Below are positions 21,692 to 28,680 of a DNA stretch of 64,000 bases, piece by piece. The position numbers were made by a program, and so were the translations under genes. The stretch lies in assembly GCF_947172395.1 (NCBI RefSeq), contig NC_069094.1, positions 16,234,292 to 16,298,291 on the forward strand, given 5' to 3'. The stretch is from Bicyclus anynana (taxonomy: Eukaryota; Arthropoda; Insecta; Lepidoptera; Nymphalidae). Position 1 is the stretch's first letter. Every line of letters begins with the position of its first letter. The notes below the pieces were generated by a model that saw only the letters and a program-made list of their open reading frames with translations, did not search any database and had not been told where the DNA came from.

Positions 21692-21776
21692 CTGAAACAC
21701 AAACTAAATTTAATATTTCTATAAAACTTCTTTTTATAGTAAAATCATTGTAAAATAATAGTAATATTTTACCTAC
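21692..21776 (-). other. Predicted 85-nt 5'-UTR intron of the minus-strand gene
   Basis: On the minus strand the donor CCTG|GTAGGT (at 21776) and the acceptor GTGTTTCAG (ending 21692) flank 85 bases. Splicing removes the upstream frame and leaves ATGGCG four bases after the junction. An arthropod-type initiator, TCAGTT, lies about 45 bases before the donor. Confidence 0.5.
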
Positions 21777-22045
21777 CAGGAAGACGAGATTGAAGTTTGT
21801 GAAAAATCAGTGTGCTCCTTGCGAGAACTGATCTGAGAATAAATATTTAATTTGTAATTTAACTTATTGTGTAAGAATGTAATATGATCATCCTTATGCA
21901 AGGTATGGTAAACAAGAAACAATACTGAAGTCATTTGAAATTGATAAATAAGACTATGATGCTTTGATTTAATTATATTTAACAAGTTTTATGCAAGAAT
22001 TTCAAACAAGATAGACAAGTCTAAACATGATTGCAGTACTTAATA
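21777..22045. promoter_or_regulatory. Divergent promoter region with a uORF before the ATPase
   Basis: These 269 bases separate two divergent genes. On the plus strand an 8-codon upstream frame starts at ATG 22027 and its stop (22051-22053) overlaps the ATPase ATG (22046) in another phase, so it could dampen ATPase translation. I see no clear TATA box. Confidence 0.4.
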
Positions 22046-22771
22046 ATGAGTAATCTAAAAAGTATGTCACAAATAATAATGAAGTTGATCAAACAAGCCG
22101 ATTCTTTAGAAATAAATTATATAGATACTGAAATACCATCAACATGTTATATAAGACATAGTAAACTCTTACCAAACACAATTCGTTCTATAATTTGTGG
22201 GCCTTCTAATTGCGGTAAAACAAATGTTATGATTAATTTATTATTACATGAAAACGGTCTGAAGTTCCACAATGTATATATTTATTCAAAAACTACTTTT
22301 CAATCGAAATATTGTTTTTTATATAATGTCTTTCAAAATACCCCAGATGTAAAACTTTTTATGCTTAAAAATGACGAAGATGTTATTTCACCCGATGATG
22401 TTATGAAAAACTCGATTTTCGTTTTTGATGATGTGACATGTGAAAATCAAGTAAATATTCGAAATTACTTTTCGATGGGTAGACATAAGCAAGTTGACTG
22501 TTTTTATTTGTCTCAGACATATTCAAAAATTCCTAAGCAATTAATACGAGATAATGTTAATCTCTTAATAATATTTAAGCAAGATGATATAAACCTAAAA
22601 CATATATATCATGAACATGTAAACTCCGATATGAGTTGGCATAACTTTAAGCAATTATGTTCAAATATTTGGACAGATACGCATATGTTTTTGTTAATAA
22701 ACAAGGATTGTGAGTTAAACAAAGGTAGATATAGAAAAGCATTTGACACATTTGTTGAATTTGATAAATAA
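22046..22771 (+). CDS. Genome-packaging ATPase (FtsK/HerA, A32-like)
   Basis: This 241-aa ATPase is expected to pump the linear element DNA into the capsid. Walker A is GPSNCGKT (52-59), Walker B is IFVFDD (124-129), a polar sensor-like YLSQTYSKIP follows (154-163), and R168 in LIRDN may be the arginine finger. The length is usual for Polinton ATPases. The frame is open from a TTG at 22031, but the first ATG, at 22046, gives the expected N-terminus (MSNLKSMSQ). The gene opens the plus-strand virion block, 78 bases before the next gene. All key residues are present. Confidence 0.95.
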   Translation: MSNLKSMSQIIMKLIKQADSLEINYIDTEIPSTCYIRHSKLLPNTIRSIICGPSNCGKTNVMINLLLHENGLKFHNVYIYSKTTFQSKYCFLYNVFQNTPDVKLFMLKNDEDVISPDDVMKNSIFVFDDVTCENQVNIRNYFSMGRHKQVDCFYLSQTYSKIPKQLIRDNVNLLIIFKQDDINLKHIYHEHVNSDMSWHNFKQLCSNIWTDTHMFLLINKDCELNKGRYRKAFDTFVEFDK

Positions 22772-22849
22772 ATTATTATATACAACTTACAAAGCGTTAA
22801 TTAATTCAGTTGAAATTTAGCATCTGCCAAGATAACCATTTTATTTAGT

Positions 22850-23728
22850 ATGGAAGGAAACGTTAAAAATCAATTAATTAAATCAATTAAAGCTATTAAG
22901 AAAAAAACAAGACAAATGCGAAAAGATGAGGAAGATATGGAGTTAAAAAGACACAAACTTTTCAGATCTATAACTGAACCATTAGAATCATTAGCACACC
23001 ACAAAAAGGAAGAAAATAATGAAAAAATAAAACCTCCCGAGATTAAAACTCTACATGACATAAATGATTTAATTTCTTCTTCCGATAATATTACTACTGA
23101 AAATAGTGAAGATGAAAAGTATAAGAATTCTGAAAAAGTTGAAGAAATTCGTACTCCATGGCCAATGTCAGAAAATGTATGCAAAAATTTAAATGTACCG
23201 TTTGGCGTGCGCAATGAAAATAGTGCATTGATGATTGGAAATTCTAAAATTATGTTTTTAGATGGCACAGATACCAATAAAAATATGATTGCAAAGATAG
23301 GAAGTAGAAGCTATGAAGTAACCCCAGGGTTAGCAGAATTGTTATTTCAAAGTAAGCCAGATTTAGAGGCGATATCTGATCAAGATAAATTAGTTTATAA
23401 AGATATTTTATGTAACACTTATGTACACAAGAGAGATTATAATCCTTTAAATCAGATAAAAGGTGATAAAGGAATCAAATACACTAAAATCGTGAAACCT
23501 CTTTTTTCTGAAACTGAACTTAATAACAAGGCGGCGAAACAAGGTGGTTTTATACCGACTTTAAAAGAATATAAAAAGAATACAGATTTCATTTACTGGG
23601 ATGATCCTAACGAGTTGGTAAATAGATTAAAACTTTTAATTGCTTCTAAAGATGCTGGCAACACTAATCATGATAATGAAATCATATCAATAATAGAAGA
23701 ACTTAAAGAAGCTGGTATTATAAAATAA
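22850..23728 (+). CDS. Conserved Polinton protein with PGL motif, probably virion-associated
   Basis: This 292-aa protein belongs to a family I recognise from Polintons of many animals but whose function is not known. The N-terminal 100 residues are charged and probably coiled (Lys-rich 10-35, acidic Ser-rich 70-100). A conserved core follows: SYEVTPGLAELLF (154-166), YKDILCNTYVHKRDYNP (183-199), and IKGDKGIKYTKIVKPLF (203-219). The C-terminus YWDDPNELVNRLKLLIAS (249-266) and IISIIEELKEAGII is also typical of the family. The start is the ATG at 22850. It lies between the packaging ATPase and the fibre-like gene, which fits a structural or assembly role; that role is inferred. Confidence 0.8.
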   Translation: MEGNVKNQLIKSIKAIKKKTRQMRKDEEDMELKRHKLFRSITEPLESLAHHKKEENNEKIKPPEIKTLHDINDLISSSDNITTENSEDEKYKNSEKVEEIRTPWPMSENVCKNLNVPFGVRNENSALMIGNSKIMFLDGTDTNKNMIAKIGSRSYEVTPGLAELLFQSKPDLEAISDQDKLVYKDILCNTYVHKRDYNPLNQIKGDKGIKYTKIVKPLFSETELNNKAAKQGGFIPTLKEYKKNTDFIYWDDPNELVNRLKLLIASKDAGNTNHDNEIISIIEELKEAGIIK

Positions 23729-23741
23729 AGTTTATATAATT

Positions 23742-24062
23742 ATGAGTAATTTCCAATCTAGCCTAGTTCTACAAACACCATCGAACATGAATGTCAACAA
23801 ATTTGGTCATCATGTACACAAACAAATAAGAATGGATTCTTCTGCTATGGAAAATATATTTGATGCTCAACATAAGATCATTAAACATATTGGCATGCCT
23901 ATAGACCCAAACGATTGTGCTACTAAACTATACGTTGATAAAACCATAGACGGGATTACATCAAGATTAAAAACAGTTGAGCAAACATTGATTCAGTTAC
24001 ATTCTGAAATAAATAGTCTTAAAAATAGTATAGGTGTTGTTAGTCGTAAAGTTAAAAAATGA
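23742..24062 (+). CDS. Small coiled-coil protein with tail-fibre-like motif
   Basis: This is a 106-aa protein. Residues 47-66 (IKHIGMPIDPNDCATKLYVD) match the pattern of the short repeat found in phage tail fibres and collars: I-x-x-hydrophobic-x-x-P, a turn, D-C/A-A-T-K-x-Y-V-D. Residues 67-97 form a heptad-like coiled coil (ITSRLKTVEQTLIQLHSEI). Proteins of this build are often trimeric spikes. In this capsid-gene context it could be a penton-associated fibre or an assembly factor. It begins 13 bases after the preceding stop, and its TGA (24060-24062) overlaps the ATG of the integrase as ATGA. The coding call is sound; the fibre idea is inference. Confidence 0.7.
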   Translation: MSNFQSSLVLQTPSNMNVNKFGHHVHKQIRMDSSAMENIFDAQHKIIKHIGMPIDPNDCATKLYVDKTIDGITSRLKTVEQTLIQLHSEINSLKNSIGVVSRKVKK

Positions 24063-24982
24063 GCAAACATAGTGTTGTAAATGAAATCCATAAAAATGCA
24101 AGAAAGAATTTTCCTCGACGACATGTTATACTGAGAGATATTGATGATTTATGGCAGGCTGATTTAGTTGACATGCAATCAATTTCAAAAGAAAATTCAC
24201 AATATAAATATATTTTAACAGTCATTGATGCTTTCTCTAAATATGCTTGGGCTTATCCCCTTAAACATAAAAATCAAGAGACTGTAACTGAAGCTTTTAA
24301 TAAGATACTAGAAAAAGGTCGAGTTCCTAAAAATCTACAAACCGATCTAGGTAAAGAGTTTTATAATGTTTATTTTAAAAATATATTACGAAAGTATAAT
24401 ATTCATCATTATTCTACATATACCACTAAAAAGGCATCAATAGTAGAAAGATTTATAAGGACGTTAAAATCAAAACTTTATAAGCAATTTAGCTTAAAAG
24501 GCAGTTACAAATGGAATGATGGAACCCTCGCTCATATAATGAGAACATATAACTCGACGTTTCACAGAACAATTGGTATGGCTCCAGACAACGTTAATGA
24601 AAGCAATAAAAAAAAAATACTTAAAAGATTAATTAAAATACCAGCACCAATACAAAAATCTCCGAAATTCAATATAGGAGATTATGTAAGAATCAGCAAA
24701 TTCAAAGGAACTTTTGAAAAGGGATATACTCCCAATTGGTCAACTGAAATATTTCGTATAGCTCAGTTGAAAAATACATATCCCATTACATACCTTTTGA
24801 AAGATGCTAGACAACGTCCTATATTAGGATCTTTCTATTCTGAGGAATTACAAAAAACACATCATCCTGATATATACCTCATTGAAAAGGTTTTAAAAAG
24901 AAGAGGAAATCGTCTATATGTTAAATGGCTGGGTCTCCCAATTAGTGAAAATAGCTGGATAGACAGGCAAAGTGTTTTATAA
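24059..24982 (+). CDS. Polinton integrase (RVE core, SH3-like, chromodomain)
   Basis: This 307-aa DDE integrase inserts the linear element and makes the 6-bp target duplication. Catalytic residues are D35 (WQADLVDM), D96 (QTDLGKEF) and E130 (SIVERFIR), with 33 residues between the second D and the E. Residues 204-237 (FNIGDYVRISKF...) are the SH3-like C-terminal DNA-binding domain. Residues 273-301 (YLIEKVLKRR...YVKWLGLPISENSW) are a chromodomain, which in related elements directs insertion through histone marks. The protein ends seven residues after W300, so the terminal chromodomain helix seems to be missing. There is no N-terminal HHCC zinc domain. The start overlaps the previous stop (ATGA). 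No break in the frame. Confidence 0.95.
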   Translation: MSKHSVVNEIHKNARKNFPRRHVILRDIDDLWQADLVDMQSISKENSQYKYILTVIDAFSKYAWAYPLKHKNQETVTEAFNKILEKGRVPKNLQTDLGKEFYNVYFKNILRKYNIHHYSTYTTKKASIVERFIRTLKSKLYKQFSLKGSYKWNDGTLAHIMRTYNSTFHRTIGMAPDNVNESNKKKILKRLIKIPAPIQKSPKFNIGDYVRISKFKGTFEKGYTPNWSTEIFRIAQLKNTYPITYLLKDARQRPILGSFYSEELQKTHHPDIYLIEKVLKRRGNRLYVKWLGLPISENSWIDRQSVL

Positions 24983-25084
24983 GCCCAAATTACGTTAACA
25001 TAATCCAGTCTCTAATTGTCTACGAACGAAGATAGAGTTCTCTCGTATTTAAAAATCGCTAAGCGGAAATTATCTTTTCATAAA

Positions 25085-25537
25085 ATGACTTTAAGAAAAA
25101 AATCCGATTTTTCAAAGAAAAACAAATCTGGTGTCGGTTTAAAGAAAAACTTTAAAGATATTGTATCACGCGCAAAGAAACATATCCATAAATTAAAACC
25201 TAAATGCAAAAAAGCTGCAATCGAATTAGCTATTGCTGCTGCTAAGGAGTTAGCTGAGAAGTACCCTGTAAATATACCTCGTATTATACCCATACCAAAG
25301 ACAGGTGGAATATTGCCATTAGTTCCAATTTTTGCAGGATTATCTGCCGCTGGTAGTTTAGCAGGTGGTGCTGCTAGTATAGTAAAAGCAGTCAATGCTA
25401 TTAAGTTAATGAAAAAAAAATTTCAAGAACTAAAAAGACATAATGAAAAAATGGAAACATTGTGCATTGGCAAAGGATTACTTATAAAACCCTATGGAGA
25501 TGGTTTGGGTATATACACTACTAAGGAAAAAAACTGA
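25085..25537 (+). CDS. Basic protein with Gly/Ala hydrophobic segment (minor virion or core type)
   Basis: The product is 150 aa from the first ATG, at 25085; the frame is open from a TTG at 25016 but has no earlier ATG. Layout: very basic N-terminus (1-43), Ala-rich helix (43-59), PRIIPIPKTGGILPLVPIF (65-83), a Gly/Ala hydrophobic stretch (84-99), a Lys-rich helix (105-124), and GKGLLIKPYGDGLGIY near the end. This layout recurs in Polintons just before the protease. It resembles small adenovirus core or membrane-active proteins only in general character. Its last codons are GAA AAA AAC TGA, a -1 frameshift site, so part of the product may continue into the protease. Membrane activity is inferred from composition. 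Confidence 0.82.
   Translation: MTLRKKSDFSKKNKSGVGLKKNFKDIVSRAKKHIHKLKPKCKKAAIELAIAAAKELAEKYPVNIPRIIPIPKTGGILPLVPIFAGLSAAGSLAGGAASIVKAVNAIKLMKKKFQELKRHNEKMETLCIGKGLLIKPYGDGLGIYTTKEKN
25528..25534 (+). promoter_or_regulatory. A_AAA_AAC slippery heptamer, candidate -1 ribosomal frameshift site
   Basis: The heptamer lies in the correct phase: zero-frame codons are GAA (25526), AAA (25529) and AAC (25532), directly followed by the TGA stop (25535-25537). Slippage by -1 would next read CTG at 25534, which is exactly the open protease frame. A short hairpin can be drawn downstream (CGAGG around 25540-25544 with CC...TCG around 25549-25556), but I see no strong pseudoknot by eye. Confidence 0.6.
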
Positions 25538-25905
25538 TTCGAGGGCTACCTAATCGTGCTCTATCCAATATTGATATTTTAAAGATTTCAAGAGACATAC
25601 CCTATTTCAAAGGCGTGTTTATGAGAGATGAATTACCTAAGAAACCATTACAAAAAGAGTGTGGTATCATCAACTTAGACACATCTCAAAATCTTGGAAC
25701 GCATTGGGTAGCCTATGCAAAGTTTAATAATTATATTGAATATTTTGATAGTTATGGTAATTTAAAACCACCGAAAGAATTTGTAAAGTATGTAGGATCG
25801 AATATAACTTACAATTATGATAATTTTCAAGGAAGTAACTCTTTTAATTGTGGTCATCTTTGTATCAGATTTCTCATTAGTTTTTGGAAAAAAACTCTTA
25901 AATAA
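25534..25905 (+). CDS. Adenain-like cysteine protease, probably made by -1 frameshift
   Basis: The open frame of 123 codons encodes a maturation protease of the adenovirus-protease type, expected to trim virion proteins during capsid assembly. Conserved parts: LPNRALSNIDI (25546-25578), FMRDELP, ECGIINLD, the catalytic His in GTHWVAY (codon 25702), Asp in EYFDSYGN (25747), the oxyanion Gln in NFQG (25828) and Cys in NCGHLC (25849). The domain starts well before the only early ATG (25621); starting there would lose the conserved LPNRAL segment. No ATG exists between the preceding stop and that point, and the frame connects exactly to the A_AAA_AAC site. Alternatives are non-ATG initiation, a splice, or a base error in the A7 run. 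Confidence 0.88.
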   Translation: MIRGLPNRALSNIDILKISRDIPYFKGVFMRDELPKKPLQKECGIINLDTSQNLGTHWVAYAKFNNYIEYFDSYGNLKPPKEFVKYVGSNITYNYDNFQGSNSFNCGHLCIRFLISFWKKTLK

Positions 25906-25943
25906 ATAGTTAGCACAGTAAAATAAAAGTTCAGTCATTCATC
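25906..25943 (+). promoter_or_regulatory. Short gap before the penton gene with initiator-like TCAGTC
   Basis: Only 38 bases separate the protease stop from the penton ATG. They contain AAATAAAA and, a few bases later, TTCAGTCATTC, which matches the arthropod initiator TCAGT. The two are too close for a standard TATA/start pair. A late promoter here is possible but weakly supported. Confidence 0.3.
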
Positions 25944-26621
25944 ATGTCTGTTACCTTAACTATAGTCGGAAATAAATCTATTTTAGAATCAAACTATTCC
26001 CCTCCACTTATTTTGGAAGATGAATATGAGTGTGGTTTAACATATTTTTCAGCATTTAATTCAATTCCAAATGTTAATTATAATAATAATGTATTTGGAT
26101 ACGGAGAAGAAAATGAAAGAATTGATGTTCCACCAGGTTCTTATGATTTACACGATTTGTATGAATATCTAAAAGAGAAAGTTGGAAATTGTGAATTACA
26201 AATAAAACCTAACATCAATACAATGACATGTTCTTTGTTCTGTAGCAAAACCATAAATTTTGACTTAGAAAATAGCATTGGTCCTATGTTAGGTTTCCCA
26301 AAAGGAAAGTTAAAAGCAAATAAATGGCATGAATCACCAGCTCCAGTAAACATTCTAACGGTGCCCGTCATAAGGATCGAATGTAATCTTGTGCAGGGAT
26401 CTTACACTAATGGTTCTCCAACGCATATTATTTACGAATTTGTGCCAAACGTTCCACCTAGTCATCGATTTATAGAAACTCCCTTCAACGTTATATATTA
26501 TCCTGTAAAACAAAAAATAATTTCATCAATAACCATAAAAATTTTGGATTTAAAAGGCAACCAAATAAATTTCAGAGGTGAAACTATTGCTTTGGGCCTA
26601 CATTTGAAAAAAATAAAATGA
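25944..26621 (+). CDS. Penton (minor capsid protein, single jelly roll)
   Basis: This 225-aa protein fits the Polinton minor capsid family, which forms the pentameric vertices of an icosahedral virion. Family signatures are the N-terminal ECGLTYFSAFNSIPN (29-43), IDVPPGSYDLHDLYEYL (60-76), the SIGPMLGF turn (111-118), VRIECNL-type strand with QGSYTNG (151-157), HIIYEFVPNVPP (161-172) and the final strands with FRGETIALGLHL (210-221). The length is normal. It starts at the ATG at 25944. Its TGA overlaps the ATG of the next small gene as ATGA (26618-26621). I see no defect. Confidence 0.93.
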   Translation: MSVTLTIVGNKSILESNYSPPLILEDEYECGLTYFSAFNSIPNVNYNNNVFGYGEENERIDVPPGSYDLHDLYEYLKEKVGNCELQIKPNINTMTCSLFCSKTINFDLENSIGPMLGFPKGKLKANKWHESPAPVNILTVPVIRIECNLVQGSYTNGSPTHIIYEFVPNVPPSHRFIETPFNVIYYPVKQKIISSITIKILDLKGNQINFRGETIALGLHLKKIK

Positions 26622-26779
26622 TTGTGTTCACATCAAGTAATTGTTATAAAGAACATAGTCCGAAAGTTAAGAAAGTTATTATAAAGAAAAGCGTAAAACA
26701 AGCAAGACGTGTCAGAGTACATAAAAAAATCAATAAAAGTAACAAAAAATTTCTTGAAGCACTTGGATTTAAAATATGA
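26618..26779 (+). CDS. Small basic protein, 53 aa, probable DNA-condensing core peptide
   Basis: This short gene fills the space between penton and major capsid and is easily missed. The 53-aa product has 16 Lys or Arg, is nearly free of acidic residues and ends in KKFLEALGFKI. That short hydrophobic C-terminus after a Lys-rich body is a pattern I associate with small Polinton ORFs next to the capsid gene. Its start overlaps the penton stop (ATGA at 26618) and its stop overlaps the capsid start (ATGA at 26776). Perfect tiling between two certain genes argues strongly that it is real. A role in neutralising packaged DNA, like small adenovirus core proteins, is inferred from charge only. Confidence 0.75.
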   Translation: MIVFTSSNCYKEHSPKVKKVIIKKSVKQARRVRVHKKINKSNKKFLEALGFKI

Positions 26780-27987
26780 GTCTCCTTCAAATTAATAATT
26801 TCCCTGAATTTGATAACTCTATCGAGAGTTATGAAATCCATACATATAATCCATACAATAATAGTTTCAATGAAAATGATGAAATCCGGATACCCATTCA
26901 CCAGCAAGATATTTATGTGCTACCATCAGCTAGTTCCATTTACATTGAAGGAAATGTTTCAGTAACTCATAAAGACCAGGCAGGTAAAGTTGAAAAAAAG
27001 AGCGTTGATTTCAGTAATAATGCTTTCGCATTTCTTTTCCAAGACATCCGATATGAAATAAATGGTGTCGAAATTGATCGTGTTAGAAATGCTGGAATAA
27101 CTACAACAATAAAATCTTACATTTCAATGAATAGCGGAGAGAGCAAAGCAGCTGCTGTATGGGGCTGGGGTATAGAAGGATTTAAAAATCAAACTGGAAG
27201 CTTTAACGCTTTGATACCCCTGAATAAGATTTTAGGTTTTGCTGAAGATTATGATAAAATAATAATTAACTGTAAACATGAACTTATACTTAATCGAGGC
27301 AGTACCAATTTAAATAGCATTATCATGAGTAACGATGATATAGTAGATATCAACATTCAGAGAATTCAATGGCGAGTACCTCATATTAAAGTCTCAGACC
27401 AGCAAAGATTGATGCTCCTGAGGAAATTAGAGAAAGATAATCCTATACAAATAGCGTTTAGAAATTGGGATTTATATGAATATCCATTACTACCAAAAAC
27501 TACAAAACATTCATGGGCGGTTAAGACAGCTTCTCAATTAGAAAAACCCAGATATGTTATATTTGGTTTGCAGACTAATAGAAAAAACATTAAAATAAAA
27601 GACAGTACAATATTCGATCATTGTACACTGACCAATGTTACACTATTCTTGAATTCACACTATTATCCCTACGATGCGCTAAATCTCAAGTTTAGTGATA
27701 ATAAATACAGTATATTATACGATATGTACTCAAAGTTTCGTCAGTCGTTTTATAACCTTCCTATCGATCCGTTGCTTGATTTGCATACATTTAAGGAAAA
27801 GGCCCCATTATTTGTCATAGACTGTTCCAGGCAAAATGAAAATTTAAAAACTGGTCCAGTTGATGTTCGTCTAGAAATTGAAACCTCTCAGGATATTCCC
27901 AGCAATACCAGCGCTTACTGTTTAATTATAAATGATCGTCTTGTAGAGTATAGACCGCTGAGTAACATAGTACGAAAACTATCATGA
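26776..27987 (+). CDS. Major capsid protein (double jelly roll, hexon-like)
   Basis: This 403-aa protein matches the Polinton double jelly-roll capsid family, which builds the trimeric capsomers of the icosahedral shell. The N-terminus has the typical SYEIHTYNPYNNSF (18-31), NDEIRIPIHQQDIYVLPS (34-51), SIYIEGN (54-60), and NNAFAFLFQDIRYEINGVEID (81-101) followed by RNAGITTTIKSY. The second barrel includes YVIFGLQTNRK, the LFLNSHYYPYDALNL strand pair and the C-terminal YCLIINDRLVEYRP. The start at 26776 overlaps the stop of the basic gene, and the stop overlaps the start of the last gene at 27984. Length and motifs are intact. Confidence 0.95.
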   Translation: MSLLQINNFPEFDNSIESYEIHTYNPYNNSFNENDEIRIPIHQQDIYVLPSASSIYIEGNVSVTHKDQAGKVEKKSVDFSNNAFAFLFQDIRYEINGVEIDRVRNAGITTTIKSYISMNSGESKAAAVWGWGIEGFKNQTGSFNALIPLNKILGFAEDYDKIIINCKHELILNRGSTNLNSIIMSNDDIVDINIQRIQWRVPHIKVSDQQRLMLLRKLEKDNPIQIAFRNWDLYEYPLLPKTTKHSWAVKTASQLEKPRYVIFGLQTNRKNIKIKDSTIFDHCTLTNVTLFLNSHYYPYDALNLKFSDNKYSILYDMYSKFRQSFYNLPIDPLLDLHTFKEKAPLFVIDCSRQNENLKTGPVDVRLEIETSQDIPSNTSAYCLIINDRLVEYRPLSNIVRKLS

Positions 27988-28460
27988 AAATCATTGTGGA
28001 TGTTCAAGGTTTTAAAAATGATGATAATTACTTTCTACCTAAAGAGATTGCTTTAGTGTACAGTGATCGGATTCAAGTTTTTTTAATCAAACCACCATAT
28101 CCCTATGAATGGTTAACAGATACAGAAAAGAAACAGGTTAATTGGCTTGAAAGGAATAGAAAAATATTATGGCATCAGGGATCCATACCTTATGAAAACT
28201 ATAAATCTCATCTAATACCAATTCTAAAAAATCATGATATATATTGCAAAGGCGTTGAAAAGCAGTTATGGCTAAAACATATAATAAATAATCCTAACAT
28301 ACATAATTTAGAAGAGAATGGATGCCCTAGTTTGTTAACATTGTATAAATTGTATGATTCACATTCCGATGTATATAGCTGTATTTATCATCCAACTATC
28401 TGTGCCCTGAAAAATGTAACTTGTTTAAAAAGATGGTGTATAAACAATAAAGTGTTTTGA
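27984..28460 (+). CDS. Conserved terminal Polinton protein, 158 aa, function unknown
   Basis: This 158-aa protein is of a type I recall downstream of the capsid gene in other Polintons. Conserved-looking parts are IIVDVQGFKN (3-12), PKEIALV (19-25), ILWHQGSIPY (61-70), IYCKGVEKQLWL (86-97), the acidic LEENGCPSL (109-117) and a Cys/His-rich end (C133, H136, C140, then ALKNV and LKRW). The spacing recalls a DEDDh exonuclease fold in which key acids are replaced (D6-V-Q8 for D-x-E, ALKN for ALxD), so it could be an inactive nuclease-like protein; that idea is weak. The start overlaps the capsid stop (ATGA). It is the last gene before the right terminus. Confidence 0.75.
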   Translation: MKIIVDVQGFKNDDNYFLPKEIALVYSDRIQVFLIKPPYPYEWLTDTEKKQVNWLERNRKILWHQGSIPYENYKSHLIPILKNHDIYCKGVEKQLWLKHIINNPNIHNLEENGCPSLLTLYKLYDSHSDVYSCIYHPTICALKNVTCLKRWCINNKVF

Positions 28461-28680
28461 TTCATAAAGATGCTTGTTTTATTTATAAGAACTATCCATA
28501 CCTCACCAGCATCATAATTTAGTCAATAAATAATAAATTAAGTATAAATGATTTTAAAATTTAAATGATCTAGCAGACCTTAAAGCTTTCACTCGAGTTA
28601 TTAGAATAAGTAAGTTTTTCATCGACCATGAAATGGCGAAATTTATTAAACTGAATTAAAGTCATTAGCTGGATGGTTAT
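28461..28680. other. Right subterminal non-coding segment
   Basis: These 220 bases between the last gene and the right TIR contain AATAAATAATAAA around 28525 that can end the late transcripts. I see no ORF or repeat, and apart from the TIR no similarity to the left subterminal segment. Confidence 0.5.

Noticed and set aside
21773..21985. 70-aa minus-strand ORF upstream of the unknown minus gene
   Set aside because: Splicing at 21776/21692 would end it with a stop at the junction, and it looks like 5' leader; no protein-like composition.
22870..23277. Minus-strand 135-aa ORF inside the PGL-motif gene
   Set aside because: Shadow of a certain gene on the other strand; no domain-like features. 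The same holds for minus ORFs at 20009, 25078, 26141 and 26644.
25615..25905. A short 96-aa protease starting at GTG 25615 or ATG 25621
   Set aside because: The conserved LPNRAL part of the domain lies upstream in the same open frame, which connects exactly to the slippery site; a short start would remove it.
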